Positions 24,601 through 31,610 of a DNA stretch of 64,000 nucleotides are shown piece by piece. This stretch comes from Bifidobacterium saimiriisciurei (GTDB lineage Bacteria > Actinomycetota > Actinomycetes > Actinomycetales > Bifidobacteriaceae), in assembly GCF_010667655.1 (NCBI RefSeq), contig NZ_WHZU01000012.1:1-64000 (forward strand), written 5' to 3'. Positions within the stretch are counted from its first letter, which is position 1. Each line of letters begins with the position of its first letter. The position numbers and the translations under genes are program-made. The notes beneath the pieces were generated by a model. That model made no database searches and had not been told where the DNA came from. It saw nothing but the letters and a program-made list of their open reading frames with translations.

Positions 24601-25745
24601 AACGAGTTCGAGGACTTGTCGTAGGAGGCGAAGTTCTTCTGGCTGTCGTACGTGTAGTAGCCGTCCTGCAGCTGGAACAGGCCCTTCACGTTCGTGTACG
24701 AGCGCTTGCCGTTCTGCGCCGACGTGTTGAACAGGTACGCCAGCGACTCGTCGCGCAGAAGGCCCGTGGTGGTCGCGCCGGCCTTGAGCTTCGGGAAGCC
24801 GTCGTCCAGTGTGTTGTAGACCATGCCGGAAAGGTAGTGACCGTTCGCCAGAGGGGCCTTGTTCCTGGTGGAGTTGTACTTCTTGTACATGTCCATGTCG
24901 CCGCTGTAGTCCGGATTGGTCTTGTCCCAATCGGCCTTCGACCAGCCGGCCGCATCGCGGTTGAACTGGAGCTGGTGGCCCTTGTTGATGCCGGTCTTCC
25001 AGTACATGCGCGGGTAGTACTGCGCATCTGCGGCGTTCTCCGAATACCACCAGTAGTCGAACAGGTTCGTGGTGGTGCCGGCCGGGTTGCGCACGTCGTC
25101 GGTCTCGATGTAGTCATCGAAGATGCTGTTGTCCACGCCGGTCGTCGGGCGCTTGCAGTTCGGCTTCGAGTTGAATTCCGTGTTGGGATTGAAGTCGTCG
25201 CCCGTGTATGCCTTGCAGTCGACCAGTTCGGAGTCGGAATGCTCGGCATCGTCGGCGGCCGCAACCTCGGTGTCCTTGGATTCCTTGGACGACTTGGACT
25301 CCTTGGACGACGCCTTGGTGCCGGCTGCGTCGGAATTCCCGGCATCGTTCGTCGTCGTGTCGGCTGACTTCGTATCGTCCGGCTTCGCGGCGGCCTTGTC
25401 ATCCGTCTTGGCGGAGTCGCCGGTCTTCGTGTCGGACGGCGTCGCGGCTTCCGTAGGAGTCGCGGAGGCGTCGGACTTCGTGGAATTCGTGGCATCATCG
25501 GTGGCCGACGACGTCGCGCCCTGCTGGGCGTCCGCCGTCTGACGGCCCGTCGCCTGCCCGGACACCGTCTGCTGCGATTCGGATGCGTACGTACTCGCCG
25601 CGGCCACGCCGGTGATCGCCATGGAACCCAGCGTGCAGACGGCTACCGTCGAGGCGACCAGCGAACGCCACGAGCTTTTGGGCTTCAGCGAACGCCAGAA
25701 ACGCATACCCTCCCCCCGAGAGGATGTACTCTTCGGAAACTTCAT
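21657..25745 (-). CDS. Large LPxTG surface protein, pilus-tip-like (fibro-slime and SpaA domains)
   Basis: 1362 aa. A long charged signal peptide leads to a membrane segment (VAVCTLGSMAITGVAAAS). A ~110-residue Ser/Thr/Asp/Lys-rich linker follows. Then comes a fibro-slime/PA14-like region (TYEFSGDDDVWVYIDDVLVG, LKFFYMERGHLDSDMALKFN) typical of adhesive pilus tip proteins. SpaA/Cna-B repeats follow (VDQAGKAVPGAEFTLYTT, VQKTDEKGNPLNGAGFALYK). The end is LPFTGG, a membrane helix and EWRRRH. GAGG precedes the ATG at 25745; a second in-frame ATG (25706) also has a purine-rich site. A G6-A-G3 tract at 25708-25717 lies between the two. Likely mediates adhesion to host or glycans. Confidence 0.85.
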   Translation of the reverse strand: MKFPKSTSSRGEGMRFWRSLKPKSSWRSLVASTVAVCTLGSMAITGVAAASTYASESQQTVSGQATGRQTADAQQGATSSATDDATNSTKSDASATPTEAATPSDTKTGDSAKTDDKAAAKPDDTKSADTTTNDAGNSDAAGTKASSKESKSSKESKDTEVAAADDAEHSDSELVDCKAYTGDDFNPNTEFNSKPNCKRPTTGVDNSIFDDYIETDDVRNPAGTTTNLFDYWWYSENAADAQYYPRMYWKTGINKGHQLQFNRDAAGWSKADWDKTNPDYSGDMDMYKKYNSTRNKAPLANGHYLSGMVYNTLDDGFPKLKAGATTTGLLRDESLAYLFNTSAQNGKRSYTNVKGLFQLQDGYYTYDSQKNFASYDKSSNSFRLYKGKAVNTSSNTAPGQFFPFNTAADVFKTSKGRPVTDSSGNLVMNDSVKSAGPALNHYMGLSMNSRFVQKNDGRTVDGTNKDVTYEFSGDDDVWVYIDDVLVGDLGGVHDRSSLNINFHDGTVTRATLNKNNQVVGSTETTTLKKLYAAAGKTGNAANWRGDTFADDTYHTLKFFYMERGHLDSDMALKFNLVTAPESNIVKVDQAGKAVPGAEFTLYTTDASYRDTRATVASGKTDENGDLDLVDQTTGAPIFMDEVVKDYGTDHFILRETKVPDGYRQSGDMHLKYEKNKSTGAGTSIDTGVLVSDPSTSSADGNAWDTGSLAMAQVQVSAPDAENMYYTENGTSHSLDEDDLKNGTLFAVVFQKDNDGKWRGIYGNQIDGWNVTDSENQGGEADMPAVMQAFRKSPHTFSMSSSGSYDVLLSDLPGDIRDYYYWSGDGDAAKYSVGFYWSSAGDSKSVTAENTHLLADEGKASFTRTFAVKLYVTNIRNAVSVQKTDEKGNPLNGAGFALYKATGNADCDATSAETVQRTCGQPVDTLTTADHRSTSTNGAGLVVPRFNGNGTFPNHDGVMLSNDSTYYIVETKQPKGYQLNTRPVKVVINDYGVFADAGQKDDGVTVVRGVGNLVKTMATYGASGSVDGTLTWLKLKAGLYSSAEDENSSIAFGGTTGKSVKTAKVVNGKVVDNAEADADTTIRVKYGSSPNTVLQYEPRTDGGNLVYVTDTDYLMPTTTQDDAEGKPGVGRVDLGEKRLNALVTGSVMARIADQPNKTVAKFEFRKAIKGRDWKSAADGDSFTIKASQDANVPAPKNAAVTVDKTTGDGLEGSDSYRHVTSDFGDITYTTTDLEGAESRTFTYTLCELTGDAASDCVNGRHYNATNKLFYDSSQYKAKVTVTLQDDGSLKAAVAYTAADGTALAGDDVPPMFVNTNAETAALPFTGGTTAMNWLLLGAALAVMGLLSGGIYREWRRRHQTISL

Positions 25746-26269
25746 ACCGACCTCTTCCGTCTTCTCTCTGCGAAAACCTCAAAAACCTACTGCGAGTATG
25801 ACTTCGTCGGCATTGATACCCACGGACCGCGAAATCCCCTCGCACAAAGACCAAGTATACCCACCCCACCCGATTGTCGGGAGGAAATCTCATTCCACGA
25901 AGTCCGTATTGTCTTACATAACATTGACGTCCCCCGACATATGAAATTCTCCCACCACCCCCCATTGCGAAATCGACCACACGTCATTCCCCCTGATTCA
26001 TCAAGGCGGCGAAGATGGCCATCACGGCACACCGAACGAATATCGTTGCATTTGCTGGGAAATCCATCGTCATTGATGAATCTTCATCGAATCACGGCCG
26101 CAATACGCACTACCCCACATCCACCCTTGGAGGGAATACGTCATGAAACCATATGCACGACACGCCCGCATTACGGACGCCGGATACGAATCGTGGCCGA
26201 ACCGCAGAACGGTTCGGGCACGCGACGACGTTTATATCATCGTTTTTCTTTACATCATCGTTTCAATCC
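25746..26269. other. Intergenic region, no gene seen
   Basis: Region between the tip-like gene and ilvA. It presumably contains the promoter of the tip-like gene (AT-richer stretch 25790-25935). A perfect 8-bp hairpin CCGAACCG/CGGTTCGG with a 5-nt loop occurs near 26193-26213, and CATCGTTT recurs at 26238 and 26256. No coding sequence with a plausible ribosome site was found. Confidence 0.5.
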
Positions 26270-26293
26270 CCGATACATCAGCCGATGTATCGG
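26270..26293 (-). terminator. Hairpin after ilvA
   Basis: Perfect 10-bp stem CCGATACATC/GATGTATCGG with a 4-nt loop, starting 10 nt after the ilvA stop codon. There is no clear T-run. Confidence 0.6.
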
Positions 26294-26303
26294 TACACGA
26301 CGA

Positions 26304-27569
26304 TCAGTACACACGACGCGGCTGGAAGCCGGCGTCGCGCAGGGCGGCGAGGATCTCGTCGATATGATCGGGGCCGTTGGTCTCCACGGTCACGCCGAGC
26401 GCCACGGCGTTCGTGTAGTGGTTCGACGCCTTGAACTGGTCGTGGTCCAGCGCGATGACGTTCGCGCGATGCTCGGCGAGGAGCGTGGCCACCTTCACCA
26501 GCTGACCCGGCGTATCGGGCAGGTCGACCTCGAAGTTCATGATGCGGCCGCGGGCGATCATGCCCTTCTGGATGACGGCGCCCATGGTGACGGTGTCGAT
26601 GTTGCCGCCGGAGACGATCGGCACGACCACATGCGGGCCGGGGGCCGCGGCGAACTTGCGCGAGCGCAGGTTCAGGTGCTCGAGCGCGGCGAGCGAGACG
26701 GCGCCGGCGCCCTCCACCACGAGCTTGTGCTTCTCGAGCATGAGCAGGATCATCTCGTTGATGTCACGCTCGGTCACGGTGACGAGGTCGTCGAGGAACT
26801 CGTTGAGCAGGGCGAACGTCAGGTCGCCCGGATGCTTCACGGCCACGCCTTCGGCGGAGGTCATCACCTGGTCGGCCTCGACCACGCGGCCGGCGCGGAA
26901 CGAATTGAGGAACGCGGGGCTGCCCTCGGGGATGGCGCCGATCACGCGCACCTCGGGACGGAACGTCTTGATGGCGAGCGCCACGCCGGCGCCGAGACCG
27001 CCGCCGCCGAGCGGCACGACCACGTCGGTCACGTCCGGCACGTCGTCGAGGATCTCCAGGCCGATGGTTCCCTGGCCGCACAGCACCTCGTAGTCGTCGA
27101 ACGGCGGCACGTAGATCATGCCCTCCTGCTCGCTCAGTTCACGGGCCTTGGCGGCGGCCTCGTCGAACACGTCGCCGTAGAGCACCACGTCGGCGCCGTA
27201 CGCCTTGGTGGCGTCGACCTTGAGCGGCGGGGTGATCTGCGGCATGCAGATGGTGGCCTTGGCGCCGCGTTCACGGGCGGCGTAGGCGACGCCCTGCGCG
27301 TGGTTGCCGGCGGACGCGGTCACGATGCCGCGGGCCAGTTCCTCTTCGGAAAGCGATGCGATCTTGTTGTAGGCGCCACGGATCTTGAACGAGCCGGTGA
27401 CCTGCAGGTTCTCCGGCTTGAGCAGAATCTTATGGCCGGTCATGGCCGACAGCGCGGGGGATTCGATGATGCGGGTGTGCCGCGCGGTGCCCTTGAGTCG
27501 CTTCGCTGCGAGCTTGAGCTCCTCGGCGTGGTCGCGCTGCAGATTCTTGAGTACGTCTTTCTGATCCAT
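26304..27569 (-). CDS. ilvA: Threonine ammonia-lyase (threonine dehydratase)
   Basis: 421-aa PLP enzyme that deaminates L-threonine to 2-oxobutanoate, the first step to isoleucine. PLP lysine in VTGSFKIRGAYNK (about residue 60), SAGNHAQGVAY, and the phosphate loop PLGGGGLGAG. The last ~80 residues form an ACT-like domain (VDLPDTPGQLVKVATLLAEH), the short form of regulatory domain, with a possible allosteric role. The start is uncertain: ATGs at 27569 and 27578 are both possible and neither has a strong ribosome site. Monocistronic, ended by the hairpin at 26270-26293. Confidence 0.92.
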   Translation of the reverse strand: MDQKDVLKNLQRDHAEELKLAAKRLKGTARHTRIIESPALSAMTGHKILLKPENLQVTGSFKIRGAYNKIASLSEEELARGIVTASAGNHAQGVAYAARERGAKATICMPQITPPLKVDATKAYGADVVLYGDVFDEAAAKARELSEQEGMIYVPPFDDYEVLCGQGTIGLEILDDVPDVTDVVVPLGGGGLGAGVALAIKTFRPEVRVIGAIPEGSPAFLNSFRAGRVVEADQVMTSAEGVAVKHPGDLTFALLNEFLDDLVTVTERDINEMILLMLEKHKLVVEGAGAVSLAALEHLNLRSRKFAAAPGPHVVVPIVSGGNIDTVTMGAVIQKGMIARGRIMNFEVDLPDTPGQLVKVATLLAEHRANVIALDHDQFKASNHYTNAVALGVTVETNGPDHIDEILAALRDAGFQPRRVY

Positions 27570-27672
27570 GGGGTTCATCTTAGGGCGCCGCATCAACAAC
27601 GAGAGCGGTTTTCGCGGGGGTCGTCCCGCAATTCGGGCAGCGGGCGCGAAGCCGCGCCGCGTCGACCGCGCA

Positions 27673-27750
27673 CTAATGCAACGAAGGATGCCGCCCCCTG
27701 GCGAACTCGTGCAGCGAACGCCAAAGAACGGCAAGAATCAATATGGTCAT
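27673..27750 (-). CDS. Possible 25-residue hydrophobic peptide
   Basis: Candidate microprotein MTILILAVLWRSLHEFARGR plus five residues: a short hydrophobic helix followed by a basic amphipathic tail. Its ATG lies 5 nt after the stop codon of the small upstream frame (27756-27965), with GTGAAGTGA before it. The spacing is what translational coupling would give, but there is no homology evidence. Confidence 0.22.
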   Translation of the reverse strand: MTILILAVLWRSLHEFARGRHPSLH

Positions 27751-27755
27751 CGCGA

Positions 27756-27965
27756 TCACTTCACCACGGAATCGGCATCCGATGCGGATTCCCCGGTCAC
27801 ATCGTCGACCGGCATGGTGACGGTGACGTGAATCGTCCGCGGCGAAGAGGCCTGCGAGGAAGCCATGGCTCTCGTCGGTCTCGCAGGCACGGCGGCGAAG
27901 AACCTGTCCGCCACGAACCGGAAGATATCGATCCGGCTGACCATCATCTCGTCCATCGCGCTCAT
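27756..27965 (-). CDS. Possible small protein, 69 residues
   Basis: Small frame beginning MSAMDEMMVSRIDIFRFVADRFFAA. AGGGG stands 2 nt before the first ATG and 11 nt before a second ATG (27956). An array of CACGAAT repeats lies 50-110 bp upstream. No recognised domain; the second half is polar. It occupies the otherwise empty 624-bp gap between tadA and ilvA, together with the possible peptide at 27673-27750. It could be spurious, given how easily frames open in high-GC DNA. Confidence 0.3.
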   Translation of the reverse strand: MSAMDEMMVSRIDIFRFVADRFFAAVPARPTRAMASSQASSPRTIHVTVTMPVDDVTGESASDADSVVK

Positions 27966-28012
27966 CTCCCCTCATATTTGAGTCGCGCAACGTCGGCCAG
28001 CGAATCCCCGAC

Positions 28013-28072
28013 CACGAATCACAACAACCACGAATCGAATCGCCAGTTCACGAATATTCACGAATCGTGAAT
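28013..28072. promoter_or_regulatory. Phased CACGAAT repeats with a perfect palindrome
   Basis: CACGAAT occurs at 28013, 28029, 28049 and 28059 (steps of 16, 20 and 10 bp). It ends in a perfect palindrome ATTCACGA-A-TCGTGAAT at 28056-28072. The pattern resembles a multi-site operator. The nearest start downstream on the minus strand is the small frame at 27965. Confidence 0.4.
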
Positions 28073-28193
28073 CACAGCCCATCGTCGGATTCATGTCCGC
28101 CGTTGTGATTCACAACCTACGAGGGAAAACCACAGTTCCCGTTGCCCCTCGGTTTCGCCGGTGTTACCGATATCGGGCCGTTCAGCGGAGCAT

Positions 28194-28664
28194 TCACCGC
28201 TTCCCGGCGAAGAAATCGGCGAGCAGCGCACGGCATTCGGGTTCGCGCACATCGCCCACCACCTCGGGCATCGAACCCACATGCGGGTCGCGCGGCACAT
28301 CCCACACCGAGCCGCATGCCCCCAGCTTCGCATCCCACGCGCCGAACACCACACGACCCACATGCGCCGTCAGCACCGCGCCGGCACACATCGGGCACGG
28401 CTCCAACGTCACCACCAGCGTGCAATCGCTCAGATTCCAACTCCCCCGCGCCAACGCGGCCTCACGCATCGCCTCCACCTCGGCATGCGCCAGTGGATCG
28501 CCGCCCTCCTCGCGGCGGTTCCGCCCACGGCCGATGACCGCGCCGGACGCATCCACCACCACGGCGCCCACCGGCACATCGCCGTGTTCGGCCGCCTCGG
28601 CCGCCAACGCCAGCGCCTCGTCCATCATCCGCCGATCCCTGATTCGCCGATATTCGCCACACAT
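28194..28664 (-). CDS. tadA: tRNA-specific adenosine deaminase
   Basis: About 156 aa. Converts A34 to inosine in tRNA-Arg(ACG). Zinc-deaminase motifs: PLAHAEVEAM (His and catalytic Glu) and TLEPCPMCAGAV (two zinc Cys). The N-terminal helix DEALALAAEAAEHGDVPVGA matches the family. The start is not certain: GTG 28685, ATG 28664 and ATG 28628 are all in frame. I chose 28664 because it keeps the full N-terminal helix. Confidence 0.92.
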   Translation of the reverse strand: MCGEYRRIRDRRMMDEALALAAEAAEHGDVPVGAVVVDASGAVIGRGRNRREEGGDPLAHAEVEAMREAALARGSWNLSDCTLVVTLEPCPMCAGAVLTAHVGRVVFGAWDAKLGACGSVWDVPRDPHVGSMPEVVGDVREPECRALLADFFAGKR

Positions 28665-28883
28665 GCGCCCAACTCTACCCAACACGGCTCACCCGGCCCG
28701 CCAGGTCTCCCCCAATCGGCTTCCCGATACGGCGGTTCCGATACGGCGGTTTTACGGTCCGCAAACGGCCCCACCGTCGATTTCAGCCCCAAACCGGCTC
28801 CATCACGACGAATATCGGCGGACAAAACCGCAAAACTCGCATCCCGACCGCGCAAGGCAGCGTGTACGCACCATCCCACCCAC

Positions 28884-28899
28884 TAAGCTGAACAGTATG
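28884..28899 (+). promoter_or_regulatory. -10 box of upp; leaderless start
   Basis: TAAGCT (28884-28889) ends 7 nt before the upp ATG (28897) and no ribosome site is present. The transcript is therefore likely to begin at or next to the start codon, as is common in actinobacteria. Confidence 0.45.
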
Positions 28900-29541
28900 A
28901 CTATGGAACTGCATGTTGTCTCCCACCCGCTGGTGGATCATAAGCTCACCGTGCTGCGCGACAAGAACACGCCGTCCAGCACCTTCCGCGAACTCGTCAC
29001 CGAGATCGTCATGCTCGAAGCCTACGAGGCCACGCGTGACATTCTCGTCGAGGACAAGCCCATCGAAACCCCGGTCGCCCCCATGGTCGGCAAGCAGCTC
29101 GCCAACCCGCGCCCCATCATCGTCCCGATCCTGCGCGCCGGACTCGGCATGCTCGACGGCATGGCCAAGATGATCCCCACCGCCGAAGTCGGCTTCCTCG
29201 GCATGAAGCGCGATGAGGAAACCCTCCAGATCATCACCTACGCCAACCGTCTGCCCGACGACCTCACCGGCCGCCACGTCTTCCTCGTCGACCCCATGCT
29301 CGCCACCGGCGGCACCATGATAGACGCCATCCACTACCTCGCCGAGCGCGGCGCCCGCGAAATCACCTGCATCGACGTGCTCGCCGCCCCCGAAGGCCTC
29401 AAGCGCCTCGAGCAGGAAGTCGACCCCGCCATCAACTTCAAGGTCGTCGTCGCCGCAGTCGACGATCACCTCAACGACAAGGCGTATATCGTGCCGGGTC
29501 TCGGCGACGCCGGCGACCGCCTTTATGGCGTCGTCGATTAA
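28897..29541 (+). CDS. upp: Uracil phosphoribosyltransferase
   Basis: 214-aa cytoplasmic salvage enzyme making UMP from uracil and PRPP. Motifs: VPILRAGLGMLDG, the PRPP loop VDPMLATGGTM (about residues 130-140) and the C-terminal uracil-binding YIVPGLGDAGDRLYG. Length matches the family (about 208-215). Start at ATG 28897 (MTMELHVVSHPL), apparently leaderless. The stop codon TAA lies inside the ATTAAT that opens the inverted-repeat element 29537-29776, so that element was inserted or evolved right at the gene end. Uracil released by surface nucleotide breakdown could feed this step. Confidence 0.96.
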   Translation: MTMELHVVSHPLVDHKLTVLRDKNTPSSTFRELVTEIVMLEAYEATRDILVEDKPIETPVAPMVGKQLANPRPIIVPILRAGLGMLDGMAKMIPTAEVGFLGMKRDEETLQIITYANRLPDDLTGRHVFLVDPMLATGGTMIDAIHYLAERGAREITCIDVLAAPEGLKRLEQEVDPAINFKVVVAAVDDHLNDKAYIVPGLGDAGDRLYGVVD

Positions 29542-29776
29542 TGGAGCGTCTTCCGCGTTGCAGAGGGTTCGACGTACCTTATGTACGCCTTCACCCTCTG
29601 CACCTTGAAGACACACACATTAATCGACGTCGCCCCCAGTAGGTGGCACGCCTTCAGCCGGGTGGGTGGCGGCTGCGCCGTCGCAGCGGATTAATGCGTG
29701 TGGCCTCTAGGCGCGGACGGTGAAGGCGTACAAGAGTACGTCGAACCTTCCGCAACGACGAGGACGCTCCATTAAT
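29537..29776. repeat. Nested inverted-repeat element bounded by ATTAAT
   Basis: Two ~88-bp arms, 29537-29624 and 29690-29776, are about 80-85% reverse complements of each other; each begins and ends with ATTAAT. Each arm is itself a hairpin (left: GCAGAGGGT ... ACCCTCTGC around GTACcttatGTAC; right: GCGGACGGT ... CCTTCCGC around GTACaagaGTAC). A 65-bp GC-rich centre separates them. It spans the whole upp-rlmH gap and includes the upp stop codon. It resembles a BIME- or MITE-like extragenic element. Confidence 0.8.
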
Positions 29777-29794
29777 CCACTACACTTGGGCCCT

Positions 29795-30274
29795 ATGCGA
29801 ATCGACATCATCGGCGTGGGCAAGATCAAGGAACGTTATCTGCGCGACGGCATCGCGGAATATGCCAAGCGTCTCGGCCGCTACTGCAAATTCAACATCA
29901 TCGAGGTGGCCGACGAGAAAACACCCGAACACGCCAGCGACGGCGTCGAACGGCTCATCAAATCCAAGGAAGGCGAACGCATCGCCAGGCACCTGCGCGA
30001 CGACGCCTACGTCATCGCCCTCGCCATCAACGGCAAACAGCTCTCATCCGAACGGTTCGCAGCACACATCAACGACCTCGGCCTGCATGGCACCAGTCAT
30101 ATCCAGTTCGTCATCGGCGGCTCCATCGGCCTCGACGACGCGATTCTCAAACGCGCGGACTATCTGCTCAGCTTCTCGAAGATGACGTTCCCGCATCAGC
30201 TCATGCGCATGGTCCTGGCGGAGCAGATCTACCGCGCCTACAAAATCAACGCCGGCGAACCCTACCACAAGTAG
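29795..30274 (+). CDS. rlmH: 23S rRNA pseudouridine-1915 N3-methyltransferase
   Basis: 159-aa SPOUT methyltransferase that modifies pseudouridine 1915 of 23S rRNA using S-adenosylmethionine. Motifs: [31 protein letters not shown], the knot-forming [13 protein letters not shown] and [23 protein letters not shown], and the conserved C-terminal YHK. TACACT 8 nt before the ATG and no ribosome site suggest a leaderless transcript starting just after the repeat element. Confidence 0.95.
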   Translation: MRIDIIGVGKIKERYLRDGIAEYAKRLGRYCKFNIIEVADEKTPEHASDGVERLIKSKEGERIARHLRDDAYVIALAINGKQLSSERFAAHINDLGLHGTSHIQFVIGGSIGLDDAILKRADYLLSFSKMTFPHQLMRMVLAEQIYRAYKINAGEPYHK

Positions 30275-30285
30275 GTTCGCCGGCG
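30250..30285. terminator. Hairpin overlapping the end of rlmH
   Basis: Arms CGCCGGCGAAC (30250-30260) and GTTCGCCGGCG (30275-30285), extended inward by CTAC/GTAG. The left arm is the last codons of rlmH and the stop codon is in the loop. It lies between convergent genes and could serve both directions. Confidence 0.65.
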
Positions 30286-30294
30286 ACGGACCGG

Positions 30295-31344
30295 CTACAC
30301 CCCCGGGACGAAGGCCTCGAAGATCATATAGTCGAAATACTCATCGGAACGTTGGAATTCCAACGAACTACGCACGGTCCACGACACGGTCTTCGCGCCA
30401 AGCTTGCGGGCGAAGCGCACCTGCGGCAGGTCGCCGCCGTGCCAGTCGTACGCCACGAAGTCGGGACGCCCAAGCCAGTTGAACGCCAGCAGACCACACA
30501 GCCATTCACGCCAGTCGCCCTTGCCGAACGCGACGTTCTCGGCAAGCTGGCCGCGGTTCACCGACGGCCGATGCTTGCGATACCAGTTCACCGCGCCCGG
30601 GTGGAACGATTCGACCACGTATGCGCCGGGATACGCCTGCAGCAGTTCGTCGCCCTTCTCCATCAGCTCCTCGGCGGCGTCATCCCAGCCGTAGTCGTCG
30701 AACTTGTATTCCACGATCAGCGGCACACGGCCGCCGACGACGTCCAGCACGTCGGAGAACAGCGGCACATGCTGGTAGTAGCCTTCCGGCCGCTCGTCCC
30801 ACCTGCCGTCGCCGCGCGCCACGGCCGTCGCGTCGCCCGACTTCGCCGGCGCGGGGAACAGCGGGATGTTCTTCAGCTCCTCATACGTCAGGTCCTTGAT
30901 CCTCCGCGGATCGCCGGCCACACGCTTCAGGTCGGCGTCGTGCACGACCACGACCTGTCCGTCGCGGGTCAACTGCAGATCGAGTTCGATGCCGTAACCG
31001 GCCACGCATGCCGCCGCGAACGACGCGAGCGAATTCTCCGGCGCCACCGGCCCCTCGAACGATTCGTCGGCGTACCCGGCCTTGATGGCGCAGCGGCGCG
31101 CCAGGTCGACGTAGGCGCAACGCTCGTTCACGGTGCCGACGTCGAGCCCCGAACCGGCGTCGTGCAGACCTCGGTGCGCGTACTTCACATGCGGGATGGC
31201 CGGCACCTTGTTCTGCCGGGAGTCGATGAGCGAACGCGGCGCCAGTGCCCACGCGCCGATGCCGGCCGCCACGCCGCCGGTGATCGCCACGCCGGTGATC
31301 GCGGTTCCGATTCCACGCCTTCTGACCAGTCGTTTTCCAGCCAC
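30295..31344 (-). CDS. Membrane-anchored glycerophosphodiester phosphodiesterase
   Basis: 349 aa. Start at GTG 31344, set by AAGGAG 6 nt upstream; an in-frame extension to 31464 lacks one. A basic N-terminus and one membrane segment (GTAITGVAITGGVAAGIGAW) put the catalytic domain outside. GDPD motifs: YAHRGLHD (His-Arg), APENSLASF (Glu), IELDLQLT (metal Glu and Asp), VVVHDADLKRV (second His) and LIVEYKF. It probably releases glycerol-3-phosphate from deacylated phospholipids or teichoic acids. Convergent with rlmH and divergent from sdaA. Confidence 0.88.
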   Translation of the reverse strand: MAGKRLVRRRGIGTAITGVAITGGVAAGIGAWALAPRSLIDSRQNKVPAIPHVKYAHRGLHDAGSGLDVGTVNERCAYVDLARRCAIKAGYADESFEGPVAPENSLASFAAACVAGYGIELDLQLTRDGQVVVVHDADLKRVAGDPRRIKDLTYEELKNIPLFPAPAKSGDATAVARGDGRWDERPEGYYQHVPLFSDVLDVVGGRVPLIVEYKFDDYGWDDAAEELMEKGDELLQAYPGAYVVESFHPGAVNWYRKHRPSVNRGQLAENVAFGKGDWREWLCGLLAFNWLGRPDFVAYDWHGGDLPQVRFARKLGAKTVSWTVRSSLEFQRSDEYFDYMIFEAFVPGV

Positions 31345-31610
31345 TGCGTTCTCCTTTGCACCTCGTGTTTCACGCCTTGTCTTGCGCCATGCGTCGCACT
31401 GCCGCAATGCCGTACGCCGATTCGGCACCGACGCCGTCGCCTCACGGCATGCGTCGTAACCCAACCGAACGGTTTTCCCGATACAGTGTGCGGCTAGAAC
31501 TCAGTCTAGTTCGGATTCCGGTGGTTTCGTCGGCACCGAATCAGACAAAACAGGCGCATATGACGATTGCAGGAATATTGCAGGAATGCCGTTGGGCAAG
31601 GGAGGCGTTG

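Noticed and set aside
21675-25367. 1230-codon plus-strand frame opposite the tip-like gene
   Set aside because: Low-complexity Val/Gly/His/Arg translation with no recognisable motif; the minus-strand frame has clear LPxTG, SpaA and signal-peptide features.
29550-29570. tRNA T-loop-like GGTTCGA
   Set aside because: Part of the inverted-repeat element; no acceptor or anticodon stems can be drawn.
31356-31610. N-terminal extension of SdaA to 31356
   Set aside because: The family begins at the [13 protein letters not shown] start with GGAGG at 31601; upstream translation has no similarity to SdaA.
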